Shown: positions 1-10,877 of the stretch, one piece after another | Layout: each line of letters starts with the position of its first letter | Numbering within the stretch: position 1 is the stretch's first letter | Origin: an uncultured Collinsella sp. | GTDB taxonomy: Bacteria > Actinomycetota > Coriobacteriia > Coriobacteriales > Coriobacteriaceae | DNA length: 41,628 nucleotides | Assembly: GCA_934668695.1 (NCBI GenBank) | Contig: CAKUOD010000016.1 | Location: 1 to 41,628 of the forward strand | Direction: 5' to 3' | Notes under the pieces: model-generated | What the model was told of the DNA's origin: nothing | What the model saw: only the letters and a program-made list of their open reading frames with translations | Databases searched by the model: none | Translations under genes and position numbers: made by a program

Positions 1-14
1 CAAATCAGCTCAAC

Positions 15-56
15 AAAATCGCCCCGTCCTCAAAACCGAGAACGGGGCGATTTTTG
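15..56 (+). terminator. Strong terminator hairpin, probably bidirectional
   Basis: AAATCGCCCCGT (16-27) pairs perfectly with ACGGGGCGATTT (42-53) around a 14-base loop, followed by a T-run on the plus strand (51-55). On the minus strand the stem is followed by TTTTG. It would end a plus-strand gene lying before the window and could also stop minus-strand transcription coming from the LCP gene. Confidence 0.8.
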
Positions 57-86
57 GTGCAAAGTAACCTGACCCCCTTGCACCAA
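54..86. repeat. 33-base palindromic repeat, copy 1
   Basis: TTGGTGCAA (54-62) and TTGCACCAA (78-86) are perfect inverted arms around a conserved centre containing AACCTGACCCC. Related copies lie at 17251-17283 (perfect arms) and 21783-21815 (degenerate left arm). Here and at 21783 the element sits about 45 bases before a large structured repeat. Function unknown. Confidence 0.6.
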
Positions 87-110
87 TCCCTTGACTTGCA
101 TGGGATAGCC

Positions 111-320
111 AATGTTTTGGCAAAGTCAGCGAGCGCCGCCCAAGGCGAACAAGTTGGCATGAAAAAGGCAGGGCATTGACCTTCTGGTCATGCCCTGCCT
201 TTTGAATGACAAATTGTCGCCTTGGGCGGTGCGCAGCGTCGACTGGTCCGCCGTTCGTTAGAACGGCGGAACCAAGGGTGCAGCGTCAAGCGGTTACGCG
301 GTTTGGTAAAACCGCGTAAC
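111..320. repeat. Large structured repeat, sub-type A, copy 1
   Basis: This is a long imperfect hairpin. The outer stem is GCGCCGCCCAAGGCGA (133-148) with the complementary arm at 217-232. The middle part, near 149-160 and 205-216, is weakly complementary. The inner stem is AAAAGGCAGGGCA (from 163) with its partner ending at 203. GCAGCGTCGA follows, then a hairpin with arms GGTCCGCCGTTC and GAACGGCGGAACC (245-273). A second GCAGCGTC motif follows, then a hairpin with arms GTTACGCGGTTT and AAACCGCGTAAC. That last hairpin ends at 320, directly against the LCP stop codon at 321. There is no T-run, so it is not a standard intrinsic terminator. The rest of 1-320 holds only the terminator and the 33-base repeat; I see no gene there. 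Confidence 0.75.
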
Positions 321-1556
321 TTAGTAGTTGGCTTCATAGCCGTTGCCGTCGCCGGTGGGCTCTTCGTAGTAGTCCGAATCGCTCGAATCGCTTGAGTCAT
401 CGGAATTGTCAGAGCTGACCGAAGAGGTTGCGGTACCGTTTGCGTAGTCGTCAGACGTGTTGTTGTTCAGGTCGCCGATCGTGGAGCTGGAACCGTCGGA
501 CAGGCCCATGGTATTGGGGCCCTTGGGGTCCTTGCCGGCGTCGACGCGCTCCATCATTTCCTTGAGCTCGTCCTCGTAGACAAAGACATAGCTCACGCCG
601 TCGATCATAGTGTCATCACCGGCGTACGAGGGCAGGTTGGCCGAGTAGATGCCGTCGACATCCATGCCGCGCATGGCGTTGACCGTAGACACGATATCCT
701 GAACGCTCATATCGGTTACGAGCATATCGGACAGCGAATTGACCAAGCCAAAGATCTTCGTGGCATCGAAGTTATTGAGGATCTGGTTGGCAAGGGCGCC
801 AAGCACCTGACGCTGGTGGCGCATGCGCGTGTAATCGCCGTCGGCATAGGTGTAGCGGCAACGGGCATAGGTAAGGGCGGTGGCGCCATCCATATGCTGC
901 TGACCAGCGGTGATCTTAATATCAAGGTGCTCAGGGTCGTCGACATCGTCGGTTGCGTTAATGTCGATACCGCCAACCGAATCAATCAGCGCCTGCATTC
1001 CGTCGAAGCTGACCTCGGCATAATGGGAAATCTGAACGCCGCACAGTTCGTTGACCGCCTCGACCATGGCCTCGGCGCCGCCAACGGTGTGGCAGGCGTT
1101 GATCTTCATGGTCTCGCCCTTGTACACGACCTTGGTGTCGCGCGGAACGGAAATGAGCGTCGCCTGCTTCTGCGTGGGATCGATGCGTGCCAGGATAATC
1201 GAGTCGGCACGGTACGTATCCTCGCCCGGACGGCCGTCAGTGCCAAGAAGCAGCACGTAGAACGGATCCTTCGCCTCGTCGGTATCCACCAGAATCTGGC
1301 GCAGGTTGTCGGTAATGACATTAGAATCGCCGAGCTTGCCCATAATGGTGGCAAACCACAGGCCGGCAGCGGTCGTGGCGCTCAGCAGCACACCGAGCAC
1401 GGCGATAAGCGCCACGCGACGAACGTTGTGGCTGCGACGACGCTGGCGAGCGCGCTCGGAATAGCGAGCCACGTTATCGCGACTGTAGATCTTGGCCTGC
1501 GCACCAGTTGAGGGTCTTCGGGTGGTGGTATCCGCGAGGGGCTTCTTGTTAAACAT
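321..1556 (-). CDS. LytR-CpsA-Psr (LCP) family cell-wall glycopolymer ligase
   Basis: Predicted 411-residue type II membrane protein. LCP enzymes transfer undecaprenyl-linked glycopolymers onto peptidoglycan outside the membrane. A basic cytoplasmic N-terminus of about 47 residues precedes one membrane segment (about 48-70). The LCP domain (about 97-305) shows the family hallmarks LLLGTDGRPGEDTYRADSI and ISVPRDTKV, and an arginine-rich stretch (YARCRYTYADGDYTRMRHQRQ) of the kind that binds the lipid pyrophosphate. The last 60 residues are a low-complexity Ser/Asp/Asn-rich tail, probably surface exposed. I chose the ATG at 1556; a TTG two codons upstream is also possible. The gene starts 12 bases after the murA stop, so co-transcription with murA is likely. 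Which polymer it attaches cannot be told from sequence. Confidence 0.88.
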   Translation of the reverse strand: MFNKKPLADTTTRRPSTGAQAKIYSRDNVARYSERARQRRRSHNVRRVALIAVLGVLLSATTAAGLWFATIMGKLGDSNVITDNLRQILVDTDEAKDPFYVLLLGTDGRPGEDTYRADSIILARIDPTQKQATLISVPRDTKVVYKGETMKINACHTVGGAEAMVEAVNELCGVQISHYAEVSFDGMQALIDSVGGIDINATDDVDDPEHLDIKITAGQQHMDGATALTYARCRYTYADGDYTRMRHQRQVLGALANQILNNFDATKIFGLVNSLSDMLVTDMSVQDIVSTVNAMRGMDVDGIYSANLPSYAGDDTMIDGVSYVFVYEDELKEMMERVDAGKDPKGPNTMGLSDGSSSTIGDLNNNTSDDYANGTATSSVSSDNSDDSSDSSDSDYYEEPTGDGNGYEANY

Positions 1557-1568
1557 AGGCAACCTGTA

Positions 1569-2852
1569 TTAGTAGATAACGGGATCGGGGACGGTGGCAT
1601 GCTCGACATGCGCGCCGAGCGCCTGCAGTTTCTCGACAAACTGCTCGTAGCCACGCTTGATGTGATGGATGGCCGAGACCTCGGTCGTACCGTCGGCAAT
1701 CAGGCCGGCTACGACGAGGGCCGCACCGCCACGCAGGTCGGGCGAGGTAACCTGTGCACCCGAGAAACCCTTGACACCATGAATCATGGCATGATGGCTC
1801 TCGATACGAATGTCGGCACCCATGCGCACCAGCTCAGAGGCGAACATAAAGCGATTCTCGAAGATGTTCTCGGTAATGACGGAGCTGCCGTCGGCGAGGG
1901 CGGAGAGCACCATAATCTGCGCCTGCATGTCGGTCGGGAAACCGGGGAACGGAAGCGTCTGGATATCGACCGGCTTGATGCGCTCGGCGCGATTCACATG
2001 GACGCCGTCATCGGTACGCTCGCAATCGATGCCCATGAGCTCCATCTTCTTGAGCACCATGCCCAAATGGATGGGGCAAAAACCCGTGACGTCGACACCG
2101 CGATCGTCGGCCATCAGCGCGCCGGCGACGATAAAGGTACCGGCCTCGATGCGGTCGCCCACAACGCGATGGGTAACGGGATGCAGCTCTTCCACGCCTT
2201 CGATAGTCACGACGGGCGTGCCGGCACCGACAATCTTGGCGCCCATCTCGTTGAGCATGTTGGCAAGATCGACGATCTCGGGCTCGCGAGCGGCATTGTC
2301 GATAACCGTGGTGCCCTGTGCGCGCACGGAGGCCATGATGAGGTTCTCGGTGGCGCCGACACTGGCGAACTCGAGCGTGACGGTCGTGCCACGCAGACCC
2401 TGGGGCGCACTGGCGTTGATGTAGCCATGGGCGGTATCGAACTCAACGCCCAAGGCCTCAAGACCAAGAATGTGCATATCGATCTTGCGAGCACCCAGGT
2501 TGCAGCCGCCCGGCATGGCGATCTTGGCGCGATGGAAGCGACCCAGCAGGGGCCCCATGACGGCGGTGGAAGCACGCATCTTGGCGACGAGCTCGTAGGG
2601 GGCCTCCCAAGAATCGACCTGAGAGGTATCGATCTCGAGCGTATGCTCGTCGAGAACATCGATCGTAGCGCCCATGCCCTTGAGCACCTTGCCCATTACG
2701 TGGACATCGGAAATATCGGGCACGTTCTGCAGCGTCGTCTTGCCCGGCGCCAGAAGCGTTGCCGCCATAAGTTTGAGCGCGGAGTTCTTGGCGCCCGAGA
2801 CAGGCACGGAACCTCCGATGGCGTGGCCACCCTCAATGCGGATAATATCCAA
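1569..2852 (-). CDS. murA: UDP-N-acetylglucosamine 1-carboxyvinyltransferase
   Basis: 427 residues, the normal family length. MurA transfers enolpyruvate from PEP to UDP-GlcNAc, the first committed step of peptidoglycan synthesis in the cytoplasm. The conserved lysine is in SGAKNSALK (K22). The catalytic loop reads MPGGCNLGARKID with the active-site cysteine at about residue 117, so the fosfomycin target cysteine is kept. The start is a TTG preceded by GAAAGGG at suitable distance. It lies 88 bases after atpC and 12 bases before the LCP ligase, so it may be read from the ATP synthase operon or from its own promoter in that gap. Confidence 0.96.
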   Translation of the reverse strand: MDIIRIEGGHAIGGSVPVSGAKNSALKLMAATLLAPGKTTLQNVPDISDVHVMGKVLKGMGATIDVLDEHTLEIDTSQVDSWEAPYELVAKMRASTAVMGPLLGRFHRAKIAMPGGCNLGARKIDMHILGLEALGVEFDTAHGYINASAPQGLRGTTVTLEFASVGATENLIMASVRAQGTTVIDNAAREPEIVDLANMLNEMGAKIVGAGTPVVTIEGVEELHPVTHRVVGDRIEAGTFIVAGALMADDRGVDVTGFCPIHLGMVLKKMELMGIDCERTDDGVHVNRAERIKPVDIQTLPFPGFPTDMQAQIMVLSALADGSSVITENIFENRFMFASELVRMGADIRIESHHAMIHGVKGFSGAQVTSPDLRGGAALVVAGLIADGTTEVSAIHHIKRGYEQFVEKLQALGAHVEHATVPDPVIY

Positions 2853-2940
2853 GGTCTACCCTTTCAAAAAGCATGCCCGGGGTGGCTGGGCCATCCCGGG
2901 CATGATGTGTTCGCAAATGGTCGAACGCTAAATCGTTTGA

Positions 2941-3333
2941 CTATTGGGCAAGCTTGAGCTTACACCATGCGATTTCATTATAGAGGTAGGCGCGGCGTGC
3001 ATCATCCTCCGACAAATTACCCAGCTTCTCTTCAAAACCTTGAATATCAGCTTTAACCTTGTCGGCGTCGACGGTCGCCAGATCGCAAGCGCGCTCGGCG
3101 AGGACGGTCACGACATCGTCCGCAACCTGGGCATAGCCGCCGGCCACGGCAAACGTGTGGTCGACAGTGCCCATGGCCTTATCGGAAACGCGAACGTAAC
3201 CGCGGTCGATCGTGCAGATTTCGCTGGAATGGGCAGGCAGAACGCCAAACTCGCCATCCGTGGACGGAATCGACACAAACGCAGCGTCGCCCTCATAGGC
3301 GCAGCTCACGGGGCACACGATGCGGATACGCAT
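2941..3333 (-). CDS. atpC: F1Fo ATP synthase epsilon subunit
   Basis: 130 residues, matching bacterial epsilon subunits. It is part of the central stalk and couples rotor to catalytic head, and can inhibit ATP hydrolysis. The N-terminal beta-sandwich has the typical GEFGVLPAHS motif (about residues 27-36), and a C-terminal helical pair follows (about 90-130, DLATVDADKVKADIQGFEEK). The start ATG is 3 bases after the atpD stop, as expected for the last gene of the operon. Confidence 0.96.
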   Translation of the reverse strand: MRIRIVCPVSCAYEGDAAFVSIPSTDGEFGVLPAHSSEICTIDRGYVRVSDKAMGTVDHTFAVAGGYAQVADDVVTVLAERACDLATVDADKVKADIQGFEEKLGNLSEDDARRAYLYNEIAWCKLKLAQ

Positions 3334-3336
3334 AAC

Positions 3337-5699
<2,363 letters not shown>

Positions 5700-5704
5700 A
5701 GGGC

Positions 5705-7303
5705 TTAGTTCTCCTCTGATCCAGAAACATCCGAATGGTGCTTGGCCATGAACTGCTGCTTAAAGTCGCCGATGACGCGCAAGAGCTCAGCCTTGGTGTC
5801 GTCATCGATCTTCTTGGCGCGAACCTTGTCGAGCAGCAAGCCAAAGCCATTGTCCATGTACTCGATGAGCTCGGCACGGAAGGGCAGCACGTCGGCGATC
5901 TCAAGGTCGTCCAGGAAGCCCTCGTTGCCAGCGAACAGCGCAACGATCTGCTCGGAAACCTCGAACGGCTTGTAGCGCGGCTGCTTAAGGAGCTCGGTCA
6001 TGCGAGCGCCGTGGGTAAGCTGCTTTTGCGTGGCCTCGTCGAGGTCGGAGCCGAACTGCGTAAAGCCGGCGAGCTCCTGATACGAAGCGAGGTCCAGACG
6101 GAGGTTACCGGCAACCTGCTTCATGGCCTTGGTCTGAGCGTCGCCACCGACGCGGGACACGGAAATGCCCACGTCGACTGCCGGGCGCTGACCCTGGAAG
6201 AAGAGCTCGGACTGCAGGTAGATCTGACCGTCGGTAATGGAAATGACGTTGGTCGGAATGTAGGCCGAGACGTCGCCGTCCTGGGTCTCGATGATCGGCA
6301 GAGCCGTCATGGAGCCGTAGCCGTTCTTCTTGGACATCTTGACGGCACGCTCGAGCAGACGAGAGTGCAGGTAGAAGATGTCGCCAGGATAGGCCTCGCG
6401 TCCAGGCGGACGATGCAGCGTCAGCGACATCTGACGGTAGGCCACAGCCTGCTTGGACAGGTCATCGTAGATGACGAGCACGTGGCCGCCGGGGTTGGTC
6501 TCGCTGGCAGGCTTGCCGTCCTCGCCGTTGTACATAAAGAACTCGCCGATAGCGGCACCGGCCATAGGCGCGATGTACTGCATAGGGGCGGAATCGGCAG
6601 CGGTTGCCGAAACGATGATGGTGTATTCGAGCGCACCGTGCTGAGCGAGGGTCTCGCGGATGTTGGCAACCGTGGAGGCCTTCTGGCCGATGGCGACATA
6701 GATGCAGACCATGCCCTTGCCGCGCTGGTTGAGAATAGCGTCGATGGCGATGGCGGTCTTACCGGTCTTACGGTCGCCGATGATAAGCTCACGCTGGCCG
6801 CGGCCGATAGGCACCATGGAGTCGATAGCGAGCAGGCCGGTCTGAACCGGCTCGCACACCGGGGTACGGTCGATGACGCCGGGAGCCTTGAACTCGATGG
6901 GACGACGGTGCGTGGCGACGATGTCGCCCAGGCCGTCGATGGGCTGGCCGAGCGGATTGACGACGCGGCCGAGCATGGCGCGGCTCACGGGGATATCCAT
7001 AATGCGGCCAGTGGTGCGGCACTCGTCGCCTTCCTTGATGGAGTCGACGGCACCGAACAGAACGGCGCCGACCTCGTCACGGTCAAGGTTCTGGGCAAGG
7101 CCGAAGACGGTCTCACCGGTATCGGAGCTCTTGAACTCCAGAAGCTCGCCTGCCATGGCGCTCTTGAGGCCGGAGACGCGCGCGATGCCGTCGCCTACCT
7201 CGTCGACCGTTGAAACCTCATGCGTATCGACCGTCGCGGAGAGGCTCGTGAGCTGCTCCTGCAGTTTCTTGGCGATATCCTGGGCATTGAGGGTTTCGGA
7301 CAT
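5705..7303 (-). CDS. atpA: F1Fo ATP synthase alpha subunit
   Basis: 532 residues, slightly longer than the usual 500-515 because of a longer N-terminus and a charged C-terminal tail. It carries the non-catalytic nucleotide sites. Walker A is GDRKTGKT (176-183). The alpha-type [10 protein letters not shown] and [20 protein letters not shown] segments are present. The ATG overlaps the atpH stop (TAATG) with GGAGGTGA upstream, so delta and alpha are translationally coupled. Confidence 0.98.
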   Translation of the reverse strand: MSETLNAQDIAKKLQEQLTSLSATVDTHEVSTVDEVGDGIARVSGLKSAMAGELLEFKSSDTGETVFGLAQNLDRDEVGAVLFGAVDSIKEGDECRTTGRIMDIPVSRAMLGRVVNPLGQPIDGLGDIVATHRRPIEFKAPGVIDRTPVCEPVQTGLLAIDSMVPIGRGQRELIIGDRKTGKTAIAIDAILNQRGKGMVCIYVAIGQKASTVANIRETLAQHGALEYTIIVSATAADSAPMQYIAPMAGAAIGEFFMYNGEDGKPASETNPGGHVLVIYDDLSKQAVAYRQMSLTLHRPPGREAYPGDIFYLHSRLLERAVKMSKKNGYGSMTALPIIETQDGDVSAYIPTNVISITDGQIYLQSELFFQGQRPAVDVGISVSRVGGDAQTKAMKQVAGNLRLDLASYQELAGFTQFGSDLDEATQKQLTHGARMTELLKQPRYKPFEVSEQIVALFAGNEGFLDDLEIADVLPFRAELIEYMDNGFGLLLDKVRAKKIDDDTKAELLRVIGDFKQQFMAKHHSDVSGSEEN

Positions 7304-7779
7304 TAGGCTTCACCTCCGTACGAATTAGCAGAGTTTGCGAGGGTCTCCTGCGCGATGCGCAGCTGCGTCTTGACGGAAATGTCACGACGCTCGCCGCGGG
7401 CCTCGAGCACCAGGCCGCCCACGATAGACGGGTCGACCTGCTCGATAAGGAATACCTTGCGGCCGAAGTCCTGCTCGCATTTCTTAGTGATGGTTTGACG
7501 CAGCTCGTCGTCGAGCGGGATCGCCGTGGTGACGGTCACGCCCACTACATCCTCGTCTTCCTCGGCAACATACTTAAAGGCAGCTGCCACCTTGGGAAGA
7601 AGGTCGAGCTGGTCGCGCTTGGACATGGTGTCGAGCACGGCGATGATCTCGGGGCTGGCAGAAGCCAGGCGCTCGATCATCTCGAGGTCCTCGAACACAT
7701 GGTTCTCGGCCTTGGCGGATTCCAAAAGGGAACGCGCGTAGGTCTCGAGCACCTTGTCCTGATAGCGGCTAGTCGGCAT
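7303..7779 (-). CDS. atpH: F1Fo ATP synthase delta subunit
   Basis: 158 residues, about 20 fewer than most delta subunits, with the shortening mainly in the N-terminal helical domain. Delta joins the peripheral stalk (b subunits) to the top of F1. The N-terminal helix ([17 protein letters not shown]) and the C-terminal signature ([25 protein letters not shown]) are recognisable. The start ATG overlaps the end of atpF by 11 bases, which fixes the operon order F-H-A. Confidence 0.93.
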   Translation of the reverse strand: MPTSRYQDKVLETYARSLLESAKAENHVFEDLEMIERLASASPEIIAVLDTMSKRDQLDLLPKVAAAFKYVAEEDEDVVGVTVTTAIPLDDELRQTITKKCEQDFGRKVFLIEQVDPSIVGGLVLEARGERRDISVKTQLRIAQETLANSANSYGGEA

Positions 7780-8371
7780 TCAGGCTACCTGCTTCCTGGA
7801 TGTAGCGCTCAATGAGCTTCTTCTGCTCGGCCTCGTCCTCGAGTGCCTCGCCCACGATCTTGGTGGCGACGGCAACGGACAGGTCGGCGATGGAGCTCGC
7901 GGCACCGGCGTAGATGGACTTGCGCTCGTCCTCGACGGTCGTATGGGCCTTGGCGATGATCTCCTCGGCCTCCTTGTGAGCAGCCTCGATGATACGGGCG
8001 CGCTCGGACTCGGCGTCCTTACGGGCCTCGAGAACGATGTCGGCAGCCTGACGACGGGCGTCGGTGACGATCGAGTCGGACTCAGCGCGCTTGGCGATAG
8101 CCTCCTGCTTGGTCTTCTCGGCCTCGTCGAGGCTCTCCTCGATCTTCTTGCCGCGCTCCTCCATGGTTTTCATGATGCCCGGCAGGGCGACCTTGGCCAG
8201 CACGATCCAGATAATCAGGAAGGCGATAAGCGCCGGGATGAACTCCGCCATCTTAGGGATGAGGATGTCCGCACCGGCAGCGCCGTCCTCGGCGAACGCG
8301 GAAACCGGCATGAGCAGCGCGGCCGCGGACGCGGAGAGTGCGATCGCGCTCTTCTGGGATGAAAGATTCAT
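7769..8371 (-). CDS. atpF: F1Fo ATP synthase b subunit, with a signal-peptide-like N-terminus
   Basis: 200 residues, longer than the 156-175 of many b subunits. The membrane helix is FIPALIAFLIIWIVLAKVAL (about residues 44-63), followed by a long charged alpha-helical stalk rich in Glu/Lys/Ala that dimerises and reaches delta. Before the membrane helix is an extra hydrophobic stretch (about 8-26) ending in VSAFA-ED, which looks like a signal peptidase I site. The extra length is therefore probably a cleaved export signal. Starts with ATG, 15 bases after the atpE stop. Confidence 0.94.
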   Translation of the reverse strand: MNLSSQKSAIALSASAAALLMPVSAFAEDGAAGADILIPKMAEFIPALIAFLIIWIVLAKVALPGIMKTMEERGKKIEESLDEAEKTKQEAIAKRAESDSIVTDARRQAADIVLEARKDAESERARIIEAAHKEAEEIIAKAHTTVEDERKSIYAGAASSIADLSVAVATKIVGEALEDEAEQKKLIERYIQEAGSLNAD

Positions 8372-8386
8372 ACTTGACGCTCCGTG

Positions 8387-8581
8387 CTATTTAACGATCA
8401 GCGCGACAACGAAGCCGATCAGAGCCAGAGCCTCGCCGAAGGCGGAGCCCATGATGAAGACGGTGAACACGCGGCCCTGGACCTCAGGCTGACGGGCCAT
8501 AGCACCCGTAGCACCCAGAGCAGACAGGCCGATAGCAAGACCAGCGCCGATAACACCGAGACCGTAACCGATAACTCCCAC
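8387..8581 (-). CDS. atpE: F1Fo ATP synthase c subunit (rotor ring)
   Basis: 64 residues in a two-helix hairpin, shorter than the usual 70-85. The polar loop ARQPE is at residues 29-33 and the ion-carrying glutamate is E50 (GSAFGEALALIG). The spacing between R30 and E50 equals that of the E. coli loop Arg and Asp61, so the core is intact and only the N-terminus is short. Sodium-type rings have Gln in helix 1 and Ser/Thr after the glutamate; here the positions are Ile and Ala, so proton coupling is inferred. The start is a GTG with GGAGG upstream; an in-frame TAA eight codons before the GTG rules out a much longer form. Confidence 0.95.
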   Translation of the reverse strand: MGVIGYGLGVIGAGLAIGLSALGATGAMARQPEVQGRVFTVFIMGSAFGEALALIGFVVALIVK

Positions 8582-8705
8582 GATTCCTCCTTTGTCGTGC
8601 GTGTCTTATTTCACGCAGGATAACCTTTTTATAACTGCCGGGCTCCATGGGTACGGGCACCGGCGGTTTAACGAATTGCCTTACCTTTAAGGCGCGAACG
8701 GAAGG

Positions 8706-9509
8706 CTACTCCTCCTCCGCGACCTCCTCTGCCTCGGAGACATACACGGCGGTAAGGACCGTGAAGACGTAAGCCTGGATGGCGCCGACCACAAGCTCGA
8801 TCGCATAGATCAGGATGAGGATGGCAAGCCAGGCCAGCGAAGGCAGGGCGCCGACGGCGTGGGCCGCGGAAACCTGCTGAAGCAGCGGCTGCATGAACAT
8901 GCTCGCCATGATGGCGAACGAGCCCATGACCACGTGTCCTGCGAACATGTTGCAGAACAGACGGACGGCAAGCGTGATGAGACGCAGGAAGGTCGAGAAA
9001 AGCTCGACGACCCACACGAGCACGTTCATCGGGAAGCTTACGCCCTGCGGGGCGAGGCTCTTGATGTAGCCGATCACGCCGTGAGCCTTGCATCCGTAGT
9101 AGATGAAGTACACGAAGGCGAAGATGGCGAGCGCGGCGGTGGAGCCGATTGCGCCGGTGCCGGGCTTCATTCCCGGAATCAGGCCGATCATGTTATTGAT
9201 CAGGATGAACAGGAAAAGCGAGCACAGGAACGGGAAGTGCTTCTTCCAGTTCTCACCCACGACGCCCTTGCCGATATCGTTCTCGACGTACTCGATGATG
9301 TACTCGAAACCGTTGACGAAGAAGCCCTTGGGAACCAGGGTCTGCTTCTTCTTGAACACGGCCAGGACGATCAGGAGCACGATCGTGGAGACGATCAGCC
9401 AAAACGAGTACTGCGTGATGCCGCAGCTCAGATCGCCCACGACAGGGGTGGAGCTGAACTCGCTGACCAGATGATTAATCTCATCAGGCAGCTTTTCAAA
9501 AATTTCCAC
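8706..9509 (-). CDS. atpB: F1Fo ATP synthase a subunit
   Basis: 267 residues, a polytopic membrane protein forming the proton half-channels against the c ring. The essential arginine is R183 in TLAVRLFCNMFAGHVV, in the family's most conserved helix. The segment LINNMIGLIPG and the acidic C-terminus (EAEEVAEEE) are also visible. It starts 3 bases before the end of the upstream small membrane gene's stop region and is followed by atpE after 124 bases. That spacer (8582-8705) holds a GC-rich inverted repeat, CCGGCGG-like, near 8637-8668. Confidence 0.96.
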   Translation of the reverse strand: MEIFEKLPDEINHLVSEFSSTPVVGDLSCGITQYSFWLIVSTIVLLIVLAVFKKKQTLVPKGFFVNGFEYIIEYVENDIGKGVVGENWKKHFPFLCSLFLFILINNMIGLIPGMKPGTGAIGSTAALAIFAFVYFIYYGCKAHGVIGYIKSLAPQGVSFPMNVLVWVVELFSTFLRLITLAVRLFCNMFAGHVVMGSFAIMASMFMQPLLQQVSAAHAVGALPSLAWLAILILIYAIELVVGAIQAYVFTVLTAVYVSEAEEVAEEE

Positions 9510-9512
9510 GAC

Positions 9513-9830
9513 TTACCTTTCGACCTCATGAGGATCTCGCAGCGCCTTGGCGACACGAACCGTGCAGGCGGCCATAAAGGCCACGAAGCCGATCGCCTCG
9601 CCCAGGAGGAACATGCGAAATGCCTCTCCGAACAACGCAAACACAACCAAGGTGAAGACGAGCAGGGCGATTGCCGAGACCGCCAGACTCACCATGCCCT
9701 TGAGCATGTCCGCATTCTGCTTATCGTCAAGAACCGGCTTGAGCGTAAAGACAAAGGGAAGGAAGGCAATTGCGCCCGCGATGGCGCCTGCAACGATAGC
9801 GAGCAGATCGGCTATCTGAAACACTGGCAT
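9513..9830 (-). CDS. Small membrane protein at the AtpI position of the ATP synthase operon
   Basis: 105 residues with about four hydrophobic segments (about 7-30, 44-67, 70-92). First gene of the atp operon and 3 bases before atpB, the place where atpI lies in many bacteria. AtpI-type proteins help assemble the c ring or supply Mg2+. Sequence similarity to AtpI is not obvious by eye, so the assignment rests on position, size and topology. Start: the ATG at 9830 has GAGG almost touching it; the GTG two codons later would have better spacing, so the true N-terminus may be two residues shorter. Confidence 0.75.
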   Translation of the reverse strand: MPVFQIADLLAIVAGAIAGAIAFLPFVFTLKPVLDDKQNADMLKGMVSLAVSAIALLVFTLVVFALFGEAFRMFLLGEAIGFVAFMAACTVRVAKALRDPHEVER

Positions 9831-9887
9831 CCTCGCTTTCCTTGTTTAAACGCTTCACAGCACAGTCCCAGCCAAACATTGGTGACT

Positions 9888-9915
9888 ATTGTACGAGCCA
9901 ATCGCCAAAGTACAA
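9888..9915 (-). promoter_or_regulatory. Probable promoter of the ATP synthase operon
   Basis: On the minus strand, TTGTAC (9910-9915) and TACAAT (9888-9893) are separated by 16 bases, a good sigma-70-type match. It lies about 58 bases before the first atp gene and nothing else on that strand is near. The remaining spacer towards upp contains a GC hairpin at 10030-10062. Confidence 0.6.
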
Positions 9916-10029
9916 CCGAAAAACAAACGGTTAATACGCACCTGTACGTTTTCTTAAGACCTTCTTTATGCCGCAGTTACGATAATACGTTTTTCCGTAC
10001 CCTGCGGGGCGAAACGTCCGTTAACAGGA

Positions 10030-10062
10030 GCGCGCGTGGGCGTCTTTTGCTCGCCCGCGCGC
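10030..10062 (-). terminator. GC-rich hairpin after upp
   Basis: GCGCGCGTGGGCG and CGCCCGCGCGC form a stem with a small bulge around TCTTTTGCT, about 45 bases after the upp stop. There is no clear T-run on the minus strand, so termination is plausible but not shown. Confidence 0.4.
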
Positions 10063-10106
10063 ACCGTTTCTTCGTATTTGTGACCGAAGCCGACAAGGCC
10101 CAACGA

Positions 10107-10754
10107 CTAGAGCGTGCCGTAGATGCGGTCGCCGGCGTCGCCCAAGCCGGGAACGATGTAGGCGGCCTCGTTGAGATGGTCGTCGATGGCGCAGGTATAG
10201 ATATGCACATCTGGGTCCTTCTCGGTCAGCGACTTGAGACCCTCGGGGGCCGCGACGATGCACAGCATGCGGATGTCCTTGACACCGCGCTCGCGCAGGT
10301 AGCTGATGGCCATCTCGGCCGAGCCGCCCGTAGCGAGCATGGGGTCGACGACCAGGCAGATGCGCTGGTCGATGTCCTTGGGCATCTTGCAGTAGTACTC
10401 GTGCGGCTCGTGGGTAACCTCGTCGCGCTCCATGCCGATATGGCCCACGCGAGCGGAAGGCACCAGGTCGAGGATGCCATCGACCATGCCAAGGCCCGCA
10501 CGCAGGATGGGCACGATGGCAAGTTTCTTGCCGGCAAGCTGCTTAAACGTGGCGGTAGTGATAGGAGTCTCGACCTCGACGTCTTCCATAGGCAGGTCGC
10601 GCATGGCCTCGTAGCCGTCAAAAAGCGCGAGTTCGCGCACGAGCTGGCGGAACTGGTTGGTGCCAGTGTTTTTATCGCGCAGGATCGACAGCTTGTGCTG
10701 AACGAGCGGGTGATCGACAAGCGTCACACGGGACGCATCGTAGGTGACGGTCAT
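10107..10754 (-). CDS. upp: Uracil phosphoribosyltransferase
   Basis: 215 residues. It converts uracil plus PRPP to UMP in pyrimidine salvage. The PRPP-binding loop [19 protein letters not shown] is present, and the C-terminal [16 protein letters not shown] uracil-binding segment is exact for the family. I place the start at MTVTYDASR, with GAAAGGGG 9 bases upstream. An upstream extension of 23 residues in the same frame is open but unlike the family. It follows glpK after 123 bases and may have its own promoter. Confidence 0.96.
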   Translation of the reverse strand: MTVTYDASRVTLVDHPLVQHKLSILRDKNTGTNQFRQLVRELALFDGYEAMRDLPMEDVEVETPITTATFKQLAGKKLAIVPILRAGLGMVDGILDLVPSARVGHIGMERDEVTHEPHEYYCKMPKDIDQRICLVVDPMLATGGSAEMAISYLRERGVKDIRMLCIVAAPEGLKSLTEKDPDVHIYTCAIDDHLNEAAYIVPGLGDAGDRIYGTL

Positions 10755-10877
10755 GGGTTGATTGCCCCTTTCGTTGCGGCCGCAAAACGGCCTTGCTGAC
10801 AAGGCGCGCAGCAATGTCGCCACCGCGCGCCATGCATAAGTTTAACGGTTTGCTGTATCGAGCGGCTCGTCGCAGCC

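Noticed and set aside
111..320. Ordinary intrinsic terminators as the whole explanation of the structured repeats
   Set aside because: The hairpins lack T-runs, are much larger than terminators, and show paired changes between copies.
8859..10799. 646-codon plus-strand open frame over the atpB, atpI-position and upp genes
   Set aside because: It runs antisense to well-conserved genes, with Arg/His/Asp-rich low-complexity composition typical of shadow frames in high-GC DNA, and has no recognisable domain.
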